A stretch of 64,000 nt of DNA from Hydra vulgaris (Eukaryota > Cnidaria > Hydrozoa > Anthoathecata > Hydridae), in assembly GCF_038396675.1 (NCBI RefSeq), contig NC_088929.1:30736501-30800500 (forward strand), read 5' to 3'. Of the stretch, positions 11,909 to 22,364 are shown in pieces. The number at the start of each line of letters is the position of its first letter. Position 1 is the first letter of the stretch. Both the position numbers and the translations under genes were made by a program. Under the pieces are notes generated by a model that saw nothing but the letters and a program-made list of their open reading frames with translations, was not told where the DNA came from and ran no database searches.

Positions 11909-12748
11909 ATGGCTTTCAGAGGCTGTATTAATTCAAAAGATATGTTTTGTTATGTCTTGTTATATCTAACAAAAAAAAACCATCGGAAAACGTTTACATC
12001 ATTTCTAAAAAAAGCGTATGAATTATATTTGATTCAAAAGTAAATTTGGATAAGGCTTGGGCACCAAATTTTATCTGCTCAGCATGTGCATGCAACTTGT
12101 GTGGTTGGATAAGAAAAGCAAAAAAAACAATCATTTTTTATTTGTGTTCCAATGATATGGCGGGAGTCTAGCAACCATACTACGGATTGTTATTTCTGTT
12201 CTGTAAATATTGCTGGTTTTTCATATAGAACTCGATTGTCTGTTAAATATCCTGAAGTGGCACCAGTTTCAAAGCTAATACTTCATAATCCTGCCGCTTT
12301 ACCAATACCTACTGCACCTACTGAATATAATATCAATGTAGAAATGTTAGACGAATTTTAAATTAAGTCTTCCGTCTAGCTCAGACTCTGATTACAATGA
12401 GCATGACAAAAACGTCCATTAAATTAATAAAGCAAATAACAAGTCTGCAAATTTTGAAGATGTGGTTAGAAATTGCATAAATGCCAATAGAGATATGGGA
12501 TGCAACATGTTACTCATAATTCATCGCCTTGGTTCGCACCCTAATTTCTTTCCAAAAAATCTTGTTTCTGTAAGCGACATGGTGAACGCTTTCATCACGA
12601 TATAATGGTAATGGAGTCGCGTTATCAAGGTCGTTGGAGTGCAACAATGTTAGCGGATTACTGCTGGACACTTCAATGCGATTTGCCGAATGTTCGTCAC
12701 AAGTGTAAATCCAAAGCCAAAAAATTTAAACCAGACAATATTTATTAA
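11909..12748 (+). pseudogene. TE-A transposase-like pseudogene (copy 2)
   Basis: Same broken gene as at 3874-4713, in the second tandem unit, with the same stops and frame changes. The decay therefore predates the tandem duplication. The longest open piece is 12152-12361, carrying the W-R-E-S-S-N-H and C-Y-F-C motifs. Confidence 0.8.
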
Positions 12749-13100
12749 TATTAAAAATTATTTTTAATATAAAAAAAAATGCGTTTTTATTTGTCTTTAA
12801 TCAAATTTAAAAATAAAAAAAAGTTTATATATAACACAATTATAGTTAAAAAACCACTTTTAGGATTTAACTAGCTACGTTTTAAATTTATAATCACGAA
12901 GTTAAATAAATTATTTAAAACAATTATAATATTTTACGTAATTTTTAAAAAATAAAATATAATATTAAAATAATGATATATTAATAACTTAAATTGCTTA
13001 AAATTATATTAAATTATACATGTAAATCATTATAGTAATATGTCACTATAGTGACATATTACATGTCACTATAGTGACATATTACATATGTCACTATAGT

Positions 13101-13196
13101 GCATGTTAAATCAATTTTAATATGATATAATACATGGAAATCTTTATATATAAAGATTTCCATGTATTATATCATATTAAAATTGATTTAACATGC
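13101..13196. repeat. Perfect 96-bp palindrome (unit copy 2)
   Basis: Second copy of the palindrome at 5066-5161, still perfect. Three 16-bp palindromes precede it at 13041-13101, as in copy 1. Confidence 0.95.
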
Positions 13197-14016
13197 ATAA
13201 ATGCGTTATGCCCTATATCTCAAAAACTGAGAGTGATAGAAAGAAATGGTTTGCATATTTGAAATCAGCATATTTAATTTGTCTTAAAAAACCACCTAGC
13301 TAACAAGATTTCCACACAAAAATTTAATTTGTTTATCAGTGATATTAATGTAATTCAACAACTTTTTTTTTTTTTTGTAATTATTTATTTTGCAGTTTAA
13401 AAATGTTTACATTGCAAATACATTTATATAAACTATTGGCTGGAGCAAGAAGAAGAACATTTATATAAACTATTGGCTGGAGCAAGAAGAAGAACATTTA
13501 TATAAACTATGGCTGGAGCAAGAAGAAGGCGTATATAGCCTTATCGCCGAGCCCCATTTAAAAAAAATAATAGCAATAAATTCTACTTTACCCTAACGTA
13601 AAAATATATATAAAATAACAAATAGAAATGAAAACCGAAAATAATTAATATAATTTTTTTTTTTTTTTTTTTTTTTTCTTTTTTACATTTCTTCAATATT
13701 TATAAAATTACAAGTTAAGATATAATAATATAAACAATTACAAGTAAGGATTTTTACTATAAATAATAAAAAAAAAAGAATGCGGAGACTCGTAGAAGAC
13801 CTTAAGGTCTTGTCGTCGAGAACCGCTGCAAATTCGTTACAAATTTACGTGTTACATATTTTAAAATAAATAAAAAAAAAACTGTGTTTAACAATATTAG
13901 AAAAAAAAACATAATTTAAATAAAAAATAGAAATTTTCAAATAAATTTCCTATTAAAAGTATAAAAGTATATTTTATTATTTCAAAAATTAAACCGTCTT
14001 TATATCTTTGATCTAG

Positions 14017-14605
14017 AAATGAAGACGAAGATAAAAGTGAAGGTGGATATGGAGGATATGGTGGATATGGTTACGGAAAAAGACAAACGTAAGAATTTGA
14101 GAACTTTTTTTTGACTAATTCTTAGGAAGAATGAAACTATAAGTAACGCATATTTTTTTTTTTTTTTTACCTTATTATAGAGAACGAGATGGGGGATACG
14201 GAGGCGGATACGGAGGTGGATATGGTTACGGAAAAAAAGAGATGTAAGCTTTTATTACATTCTGCTATATTTTATATTATTGGTAATAATATCGACATAA
14301 CATTTAAAGAACAATGCTGGAACGTACTTTGCTGCCTTGTATTGTACTTTTACCTATATTTTATGTAATAATTGGGTTATTAAAAGAATCCAACAATTGA
14401 GTTTTATTTGTGATTTAGAAATGAAGTAGCTGATCCTAGGGGAGGTGGTAGCAGAAGTGGTGGAGGCGGTGGCGGTGGCGGAGGTGGCGGTAGCAGAAGT
14501 GGTGGAGGCGGTGGCGGTGGCGGTGGTGGCGGTAGCAGAAGTGGAGGAGGAGGCGGTGGTGGTGGTGGTGGTGGTGGTAGTAGAAGCAGAGGCAGAGGCA
14601 AATAA
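14017..14605 (+). pseudogene. Truncated secreted glycine-rich gene, exons 5-7 only (unit copy 2)
   Basis: Exon equivalents are 14017-14088, 14181-14243 and 14419-14605. Exon 7 is 39 bp shorter than in the other copies: one G(n)SRS block of 13 residues has been lost in frame, as expected from slippage or unequal exchange in the repeat. The upstream truncation point is the same as in copy 1, so truncation preceded the tandem duplication. Confidence 0.85.
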
Positions 14606-16030
14606 TAACGTAAGCGATGTTTATTTAAAAACTTTATTTTTTTTGTTATTTAAACTTTCGGTAAGTTCTCTAATATTTTTAACGTTTTTTGTTTTAGGGT
14701 TGAAAGAAGACAGCATTCAAGTTTATTTTGCAAGAAACAATTGTAATCTTATTCTATATAATATAATTTTCAAATTAAACTTTGCTTTATTATTGCCTTA
14801 GAATAAGGATTTCCAAGAGTTACGTATTTTCTGCTTCTTTACGAATCAAGGTTTTTACAAAAAGTTATACCTTTTAAAGTTTGATTTGAATTACGTATAA
14901 ACTTTGAAGTTTTTTACTCGTTATCAACTTTAAACAATAGCAATTCCGCTAAATTTTAGAAAAAAGATTATAAAAACGTTTGGCGGATAGTTTAGACTAA
15001 GAAGGTAAAACTTTTTTCTTAACATGTCTTTTCCAGTTTACGATTTTTTTTTACGATCTTTTTCGTTCTTTTCTTAAATATTCAATAAATTGATACAATA
15101 AGATAGTTAAGATTAAAATCGTTATACAATAAAAAAAATATAACAAAATATACAGGTATAAAAATATAAAACAAATAAAAGAACGCGGAGACATGCTGTA
15201 GACCTTCATATCTAATTATCAAGAACTGCTCGAGAATATTAAATACGCTAAATTATATGAAAGATAAAATTAAAAAACAAACAATGTCCTAGTAATAATT
15301 AGCGAGAGCATAAATTTCGTAAGAATTTATAAATAAAGTTGGCATATAGAAATTCATGATACTTTTATATATAAATACAAAAATATTTTAATAAGAGCTG
15401 TTTTTATATATGCATAAGATGCGGATCAGATATACAATTATATATTACCTTATGTAATAAGCTTCATATTATTTTTCAGAAGAATTTAAAAATATAAAAA
15501 AATGTCTTCAAAAAATAAAATAATTTCTTTTAGTTTTTCTTGAATGAAAGATAATTCCATTCATGGGAAAAATCAAAGTTTTTCAAAACTATTTTGTTTC
15601 CAAGAAAAGTTCCTCGAAATGAGATACATGACTTTTTAATATTAGTTATAGAAAAGGTAAAATATAAAAAGTTTTTATCTTTTAAGGTATATAGATTATG
15701 AAAAGGAACAGGAGATGCGTTGGTGTTTCATTTGTACATAAAACAAAGTATACTAAAAATATTCAGCTGATAAATATTAAGAATTTTTTTTTGAAATAGT
15801 AATGGTTTGGCATAAGCAAATCGATCTTTATAACTGATAAGACAATATGATTGCCATTCTCTTTAACGTGGTTTGTGCAGTAACATGAAATAAAATATTT
15901 AGTAAATAAAAATAATCACATAGCAGAAAGCAGAAATTTATATATAGGACGCTAAAGGTCGAGAGGTCCAAGTGATATATTCGAAAAAAATGAGTTATGA
16001 GACCTTCTTGGCGGTGAAGAGATCCAAGTG

Positions 16031-16285
16031 ATTGTTTTTGCTGGCACCTTAGCTACCTAATAGCATGAAGTTAATAACTGTTACCCAAGAGTGAAAGGTA
16101 GTGAGTATGCGCGATCTGTTTTTTAATTTGTAGAACCATAACAAAATGTTGTAATTACACACTAATATAGCAATAAAAGCATAAAGACCTTGTTTTTCAT
16201 CTGATATTTCGTCGAAAAGATGCAATTTCAATTTTCCCGTTTAGAAAAATTTATTAGAATTTTCTCAAAATATTGATTTTATTAC
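16031..16285 (+). repeat. Diverged partial third copy of the unit
   Basis: The first roughly 255 bases of the unit recur here with scattered substitutions, for example in the stretches near 16066, 16167 and 16215. Homology then stops at about 16285 and unrelated sequence follows. The step from near-identity (before 16030) to several percent divergence suggests this is the older flank from which the array grew. Confidence 0.85.
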
Positions 16286-17080
16286 TTTTTCTTCTTAATA
16301 GAGATTAAGGGACCGATTAACGTGTTTTCATATCTGCCTTTAAATATTCTGCGTCAACAGATGCAATGACTTAGAAATATAGCTATAGGCTTATTTTATT
16401 TATTCTCAATAATTTAACATTACAAACTAATAATAATTCGAAATTTTTTGTTAAGTTAAATATTTTTTCAATTTAATCGACCATTAAAAGAATTGGACCC
16501 CAAATAACCACTTATGTATAATTATTTTGTATCACAATTTCATTGTACTAAAATAAAAATGTTTGTGAAATAATTTTTTTTTCAGAAATCTTTTCTAAAA
16601 ATATTCAAACTTGAATTTTAAATTAAAATTTTTAGAAATCTTTTTTTAAAAATATCTAAACGTGAATTAATGTGCATTAATCATTTATGTACATTGGTTT
16701 GCGTTTGGATATATTAAAAAAAAAACAATTTCTGAAAATTTATATTTTTAAATTTCAATTTAGATATTTTGAAAATAGATTTATGGAAAAAAAATATATA
16801 TATAATTCAAAAACAACTTTTATTTCTGCACATTGAAATAATTATACAAAACAAATAGTTAAACAAAATGTATTTGTATAATTACACTATATAACTAATT
16901 TTCACTTTAGTTCTGTTTCAGGGTTGAAAGTGAGTTTTCCGAACCTGTAAGGTCTGGAATTGAAAGGAAATCACTGTTATTCCAGAAAAACTTTTGAGAC
17001 CGGAACAATGAAATTTGGAAAATCGCTTGTTTTTGAGTAAATTCTCGATTTGCTTTCAATGCCGAGCTTCCTCCTATAAT
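16286..17080. other. AT-rich stretch without a recognisable gene
   Basis: No conserved coding signal on either strand up to about 16900. From about 16915 the composition changes to the less AT-rich sequence that leads into the TE-B promoter, so TE-B probably begins near here, but I cannot fix its terminus. Confidence 0.5.
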
Positions 17081-17155
17081 GTTCCAAAACAACTAGAGTA
17101 GTCCAGATATTTCTACAGTTCTCCTAAACACTCCAGAACTTTTAAGACACTCTCA

Positions 17156-17208
17156 GAACTTTCTAGAACGTTTTTGAACGTTTCAAAAGTAGCTGTTCAG
17201 TATAAAAG
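17156..17208 (+). promoter_or_regulatory. Heat-shock-type promoter: three-part HSE plus TATA box
   Basis: GAACTTTCTAGAA (17156-17168) is a perfect nGAAnnTTCnnGAA heat-shock element, and a further GAA follows at 17176. TATAAAAG lies at 17201-17208, about 35 bp downstream. More CCAGAA/TTCCAGAA half sites occur upstream (about 16980 and 17133). The arrangement is that of an HSF-responsive core promoter and it points at the TE-B gene beginning near 17347. Known from HSF biology; induction here is inference. Confidence 0.6.
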
Positions 17209-17630
17209 CACAGGTGTCTCAAACCAAGACTTTAATTTGTGCTATTGCAGACTGAAAGGATTGTAGTTGTAGAAATTTATATATATCGCACAGACGTAGA
17301 TATGAGGTTATATTAAGAGATATATTAAGATACATTAAGAGGTTGTTTGCATCCAGCTGATTCATTCTGCTACGTGTGTAGACAATTTATTAAGACAAGA
17401 GCGAAAAAGTATTCCCTGAAAGTAAGCCGTGTAACATGTGAGGCCTACAGTGCATATTTCGGCGTGCCGTTCGGGGACCAAGTAAAATCTTGCTCACAGC
17501 ATTTCACCTGTTACTATTGCAAGAAAACACTTGAGGGTAAACTAAACAGTTGCTTTTCGCTTAGATGTGTTTTACTTAATTTTCATAAAATTTCAATGCT
17601 TTAGATTCATTTTAAGGAGATGTACTTTGT

Positions 17631-18806
17631 AAAGGTCTGCGTCTCGTAAAAAATTTATTTCAATACCAATACCAAGACAATTCCATTATAGTCTCGAAAT
17701 GATTCAAGACATATCAATACTTTTTCAAAGTGGCCTTGTTACATAAAAATAATTTCAAAAAAGACTTTTCAAGACCAAAAATCAAGTCTTGAAATTATTC
17801 TACAAGACTTCAACTGCTTTTTTCTTTTAAAAATTTGGAAAGCAATTAGTTTTTTTCTCAAAATATTTATTTACCATATTTTTTCACAAAAAAATCATAG
17901 AACTGTGTTCAGTATGTAAATGTTTAGTTTTAACTTGAACTAATTAACATTCTTATCACTGATTAATGGTTGATGAATCAGTACTTGAACCAGGGATGAC
18001 ATTATTTTCATGGAGATGCATAGCTTCATCAAACTTATCTTTGGAGATAAGCTTCCATTGACGAGTTTCAACACGGTCAAAATTTTGCTAAATATAAAGA
18101 AGTTTATCAACTTTTTCAGGCTGAAGTCTAGTTCTCTTGCACCAAACAATGTTTCCACATGAAGAAAAAGCCCGTTCGAAAGAAGATGATGATGCTGGAA
18201 TGCAAATCCAATGCCTAGCAACAGCTGAAAGAAGTAGAAGCTTCAACTCATTTGCTTTCCACCAGTTTAAAATGTTGTTTAAGCCATCAACTTTTGTTGG
18301 TTTTGGCATGGATTTGTACTCATCCTATTCAGTCTAAATTGAAGATTTGACCACGATGGGCTGTATCTGAGATTCTTGAAGTTCTTGTGAGAGCAAATGT
18401 CTTTAAGGGATCTTCTTCTTCATCGGTTTTAACCTGATTTACTTAGGCTGAAAATTAAATAAAACCTGAATTGATTTTTTTAATCAAACTTTTTTTGCTA
18501 TGACAGTTCAATTAAATTTTTGGAAGCAATTTATTTTTATTTTAATGATGACCCCTTAGCACAAGGTTAAATTTGTGAACTCATCATAGAAGTCTTTCAG
18601 GTTGATTAGTCTAGTCTTGATTTAAAAAATACCAAGAAAAGTCTTGTTATATCTTGAATTACTAGTTATTTTTATAAGGTTGGTTTTGATTCATTCAAGA
18701 CTTTTCAAGACAAGACTGAAATGGTCTTATCTCGTCTTGTCTTGGTATTGTCTTGTCTTGCTCAAATGAGTTTAACAAGGCTTTTTATTTCAAGACGCAG
18801 ACCCTT
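17631..18806 (-). mobile_element. Internally deleted hAT element inserted in TE-B
   Basis: The ends are inverted: AAGGTCTGCGTCT at the left (17632) and its near reverse complement at the right (ends near 18806). Imperfect repeats of the CAAGACAAGAC / GTCTTGTCTTG type fill the subterminal regions (about 17690-17810 and 18650-18790). It carries only the C-terminal part of a hAT transposase on the minus strand. No clear 8-bp target duplication is visible, so the exact ends are uncertain. Confidence 0.75.
18088..18309 (-). pseudogene. hAT transposase C-terminal dimerisation domain fragment
   Basis: The 73-residue frame reads ...L-N-W-W-K-A-N-E...L-L-S-A-V-A-R-H-W-I-C-I-P-A-S-S-S-S-F-E-R-A-F-S and then N-I-V...K-R-T-R-L-Q-P-E-K-V-D-K-L. 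W-W-x-x-N, the CIPASS...ER.FS core and the R-L-x-P-E-x-V-x-x-L end are the hallmark of the hAT family C-terminal domain (Dimer_Tnp_hAT). The rest of the transposase is missing, so the element would depend on a helper. Confidence 0.9.
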
Positions 18807-20489
18807 AGTAATTAGGTCATTTCAAGTATTTGTAATTTACAAAGTTTTGTCATAAGTTGTGTACTGTGGGCAAATACGTTCCATCTTGAAGTCGTTTCAT
18901 ATTTTGAAATTTCCTGACCTCAAATTATTATAATTCTTATGTATTAGTAAGTGCTTTGTAACAGATTGGTACCGAAGAGAAAAGTGAGCCATCAACTTTG
19001 CTATCCCGCGACTTTGGCAAGAGCCGACGGTTCACTCAAGCAACTGCTCCATCTGCATGGTATTATTCAAAAATTGTCGCACGAGCAAAAATACCACTCA
19101 GATTGTTTCGAACATACCTTTTTCCATTGTACCAATACCACAAAGCCCCGAACTGTCTGTTCCGACTCCTCCTAGGCGACATCGGCAATCTAGTGGAGAC
19201 ATCACCAAGTTGGATAGCAATGCAGATACTGGAGATATTAAGTAAGATTCCGCAGATAAAGTTGCGGATTGAAATCGTACTTCCCTAACCAGAAAGACGT
19301 GAACGATTTAATTAGGGACCACGGATTTACAAAATCGAATGCTGAGCGTCTAATATTCATGCTCAAAATGTGGAATTTGTTTGATGATAAGGGTTTAAAT
19401 TAATGGTATAGCGTACAAGTTACAGATTAAAGGAAGCAGCATCAAAGGTTCTTCAACTTCTTTAGTCAACGTAATGTGCTTCTGGAATAATGTTGCCTGT
19501 CTATTTCAGGCTATAGGTATTGCACATAATCCTTTTGAATGGCGCCTATTCAAAGACAGTTTATCCCGGAGCCACAAGGCCGTGTTTCTTTACAATGGAA
19601 ACAAATACCCAACTCTCCAGATGGCCCACTCTGTTCATCTCAAAGAGGACTAAACCAGTGTTAAATTTTGGTAAAGTTTAAATTAATTTTTGTTTTGAGT
19701 TAATGTTTTGACAGCTACGGATGGGAGGTTATCGGTGACTTAAAAATGGTATTATTCCTCATGGGTCTTCAAGGAGGTTTCAAGAAATTTCTTTGTTCCT
19801 GTGGGACAGCCATGACATTAAGACGCATTATTACATAATGGACTTGCCACAACGGACCGAGTTTGATATACCTCACAAAGTGCGTATGCCATCGCTACAC
19901 ATCAAGTTATGCCTTGTTAAGCAACTAGCCATTGTTCTTGGCAAGAGAAACCGGTATGGAGCAATTTTGTTGCAGTTGTTCAGGGCTCCCTATGTAATAA
20001 ATAAGCTGAAAACTATGTGTAGTTGTTTTCTTGCGCAATTTTTGTTTTTACCTGATCATAATGACGAAAATTAAAAAAAATTGCTCTATTTTCACAAAAA
20101 AAGGAGTTTTCTTTGTGCTGTTGTCGTGTTAGCAAAGTCTGTGCTTAATGAAGTCATTTTTCCACATACTTTAGACTTAAGCAATTGAAATATAAAACTT
20201 AAAAGCCAGGAAAAAAATTTTGTGCATAGTGTTATTTGTTATTTCAGTTATTATGAGAACTGAAGTTTATCAGCGCACTCCTTCTCTTTCACACACATTA
20301 GTGAGTTACTCTAAGAAAAATTAAAAAAAAAATTAAAATAATAGTATATATCAGAATATGCATCAAAATATATAAGAACATCACAAAACAGCATAGACAA
20401 GTCATTTCTTAAATTGAACTAGTTAACAATTAAAGAAATGTAAAGGTAACTTTAGACTGTCTAGCTACACTACGTCTGCTTAACTGAAA

Positions 20490-20720
20490 TTAACGTTTAT
20501 CACAACTTAACTTAATATAAATACGTTTTTTATCAAATAATGGACATTCGACTGATGTAGTATGGGGTTTTCTTAACTTAAATCCACAAAACAATTTAGA
20601 AAAACCAATTATATTAAAGTCTGAATAAGAATCCACAACAATTAAATCTTTATTACTGCTAACAAAACATTTGCAAACTTGACAACTGTGCTGTTTTATA
20701 CCACGAACCTTTGCAATATA
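20490..20720 (-). pseudogene. Unrecognised cysteine-containing coding remnant
   Basis: An open minus-strand stretch ending with a stop at 20490-20492 reads H-S-C-Q-V-C-K-C-F-V-S-S-N-K-D and continues with a mixed, non-repetitive composition including F-C-G-F-K-L-R-K-P-H. The CxxC start is reminiscent of the N-terminal zinc-binding parts of the transposases nearby, but I do not recognise the family. No start codon or splice context was fixed. It may be an exon of a dead element. Confidence 0.3.
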
Positions 20721-21115
20721 TTTTTGAAGTTAATTTTTTTATAGCAATCTTGTATTTTTAACACAAGCAGATGCAAATCTACTTTAAGTCATTTTAAGAT
20801 TTTTATTTTAAGTTAGAAGAACTCCTCCTGTTTTAGCCTTATACTCATAGTCATCAGTCATAGTCATACCTAGTCCACTTGTAGTCTCTTGTCGAGAACT
20901 TAAAGTGTTACAACGTTTGTATAGTGACTTATTTTTAGAATTCAAATCCATATTTTTAGTTTCAAACTTTAATACCGGCATATAGATTTTCTCCAGTTGT
21001 TTTACATTATTTTTATTCTTAAGACTTTAATTGGTAAACATGAATACTTAACCTCTGACTTCTATTTATATATAGCAGACGTAACCCTTGATTCCTATTT
21101 ATATATAATAGACAC

Positions 21116-21325
21116 ACTTGCCTCAAAAACGAAACATCCGTGGTTCAAACCCTACCTCTAGGCAAGTTTTGTAATATCTGTTGGGAAGGAGGCGTTAATT
21201 TCCTATTAAATGCTTTTTCTCAGTTCTCTGTGATAAGACCGTAAGAACGTTCTTATCACAGAGAACTGAGAACTTTTTCTCAGTTCTCTGTGATAAGACC
21301 GAGGCACTTAAAAAAAAAATCCTCT
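21116..21325 (+). mobile_element. tRNA-derived SINE remnant
   Basis: Contains a B-box-like GTGGTTCAAACCC (about 21141), then GGGAAGGAGGCGTTAATTTC and CTCTGTGATAAGACCG, ending AGGCACTTAAAAAAAAA. The body is shared with the SINEs at 56973 and 59808. The A-box end is poorly preserved. In this copy the stretch TCAGTTCTCTGTGATAAGAC occurs twice, separated by its own reverse complement (21222-21302), giving an internal hairpin. Confidence 0.75.
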
Positions 21326-22364
21326 GCATCTGCTGGTTTTAATTTTTGGTGTAGCTCGAGGCAGTTGCATTTGAAAAGTTTTTCAAAGCTTGAACTTTAT
21401 TTTTTGAAGATTGAACTTCGATTTTTAAAGATTGAAGACTTTTTTTAAAAACCTTTTTTTCTTCCTATATTTGTATAATAATTGGTACATTTTATCAGAC
21501 TCATCAATACTAAGGAAATTAAACTCAGTTGGCAAAATAAAAACTAAACAACGCTTGATTGAAAGACCATAAGTAATCGCATTGTTGTTGATTTTATCAG
21601 TGTTGATTAATCGTTTAACAAAATGAAGGTTTCATTCCTGTAAAAATTGTTGCTTTCTAATAACATTTTTGAACAAAATCCCTTAATTACCTTATGTTTT
21701 TTGGTTCTTGCGCTTACCACAAGGACTCCACCTCCTGCAAAAAACTATTAGCATCAACATAGAACACTTCATCAAACAGGCTAACTAAGACATATCTTTC
21801 TTTATAGAATGCTTGAGTTATAGGTTGCTTAATAACCAACTTGTTGACAAACTGGGCTCCTCAAGGAGTATATCTTTTACTCCTTGAGGAGAATGCCTCT
21901 GTAGTGTGGGTGAAAGAAATTTACTATGCAATAGGGGCTAACTTTGTTTCTCATGGTCATTGAATATGGGTTTAAGTATTCCAACAACTTTATAGAAAAC
22001 TTACAATATTACTAGTTGATGGTTTATTGTTATGTTCTTTCAAGTGGGTAAATTTGCTAGATCTGTCAAAAAATGGAATGGCCGCTTTCAAAGATGCAGC
22101 ATCATCATGAAGAACTACTTTTAGCCTTGAAGTTAATGCAAGGTAAATAAGATAAAGTTAAGCAAGGTAAACAGCAATCATTTCCTCAAGTCAATAAATG
22201 AAATAAATTTTTTTGTATGGTTATTGAATTCAACATCATTTTCTTGAACAATATTTTTTATTGTAAAATATTAATACGAAAACCGCGTAAAAATAATTTT
22301 AAATCGATTTCCTTGTACTTTCCCATATTTTCTTTTTTGGTATTTGTGAAGATACTGAATTTAT
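21326..22364. other. Stretch with minus-strand coding-like debris
   Basis: Minus-strand frames near 21340-21640 show a lysine-rich, possibly coiled-coil segment preceded by L-P-T-E-F-N-F-L-S-I-D-E-S. Another near 21730-21850 reads S-L-F-D-E-V-F-Y-V-D-A-N-S-F. They look like decayed exons of one element, but the family is not recognised. A small hairpin occurs at 21857-21895 (CTCCTCAAGGAGTA...TACTCCTTGAGGAG). Nothing firmer is visible. Confidence 0.3.

Larger units (their letters stand above)
8036..16030 (+). repeat. Tandem segmental unit, copy 2
   Basis: Head-to-tail copy of 1-8035, 7995 bp long. It is shorter mainly because 39 bp (13 codons) are missing from the glycine repeat of exon 7. 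Every feature described for copy 1 is found here shifted by 8035 bp, or 8034 and then about 7995 after the indels. Confidence 0.95.
17347..20074 (+). pseudogene. TE-B: degenerate transposase-like gene of the same family as TE-A
   Basis: The first piece (17347-17604) encodes C-Y-V-C (residues 8-11), Y-F-G-V-P-F-G-D-Q and C-Y-Y-C, then meets a hAT insertion. Coding resumes near 18960 with W-Y-R-R-E-K-R, a diverged R-L-W-Q-E-P-T-D-H-S-S-N-C motif and a proline-rich stretch. After further frame changes come A-I-G-I-A-H-N-P-F-E-W-R-L-F (about 19505-19550), H-S-V-H-L-K-E-D (about 19630), W-E-V-I-G-D-L-K-M (about 19722-19750), L-M-G-L-Q-G-G-F, and P-S-L-H-I-K-L-C-L-V-K-Q (ORF 19793-20074). This block order matches the widespread uncharacterised family also seen in TE-A, here keeping the D-x-K region. 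Several stops and shifts show that it is dead. Confidence 0.8.

Noticed and set aside
16049-16231. 60-codon minus-strand ORF
   Set aside because: Lies in the diverged third unit start; the frame is not open in copies 1 and 2.
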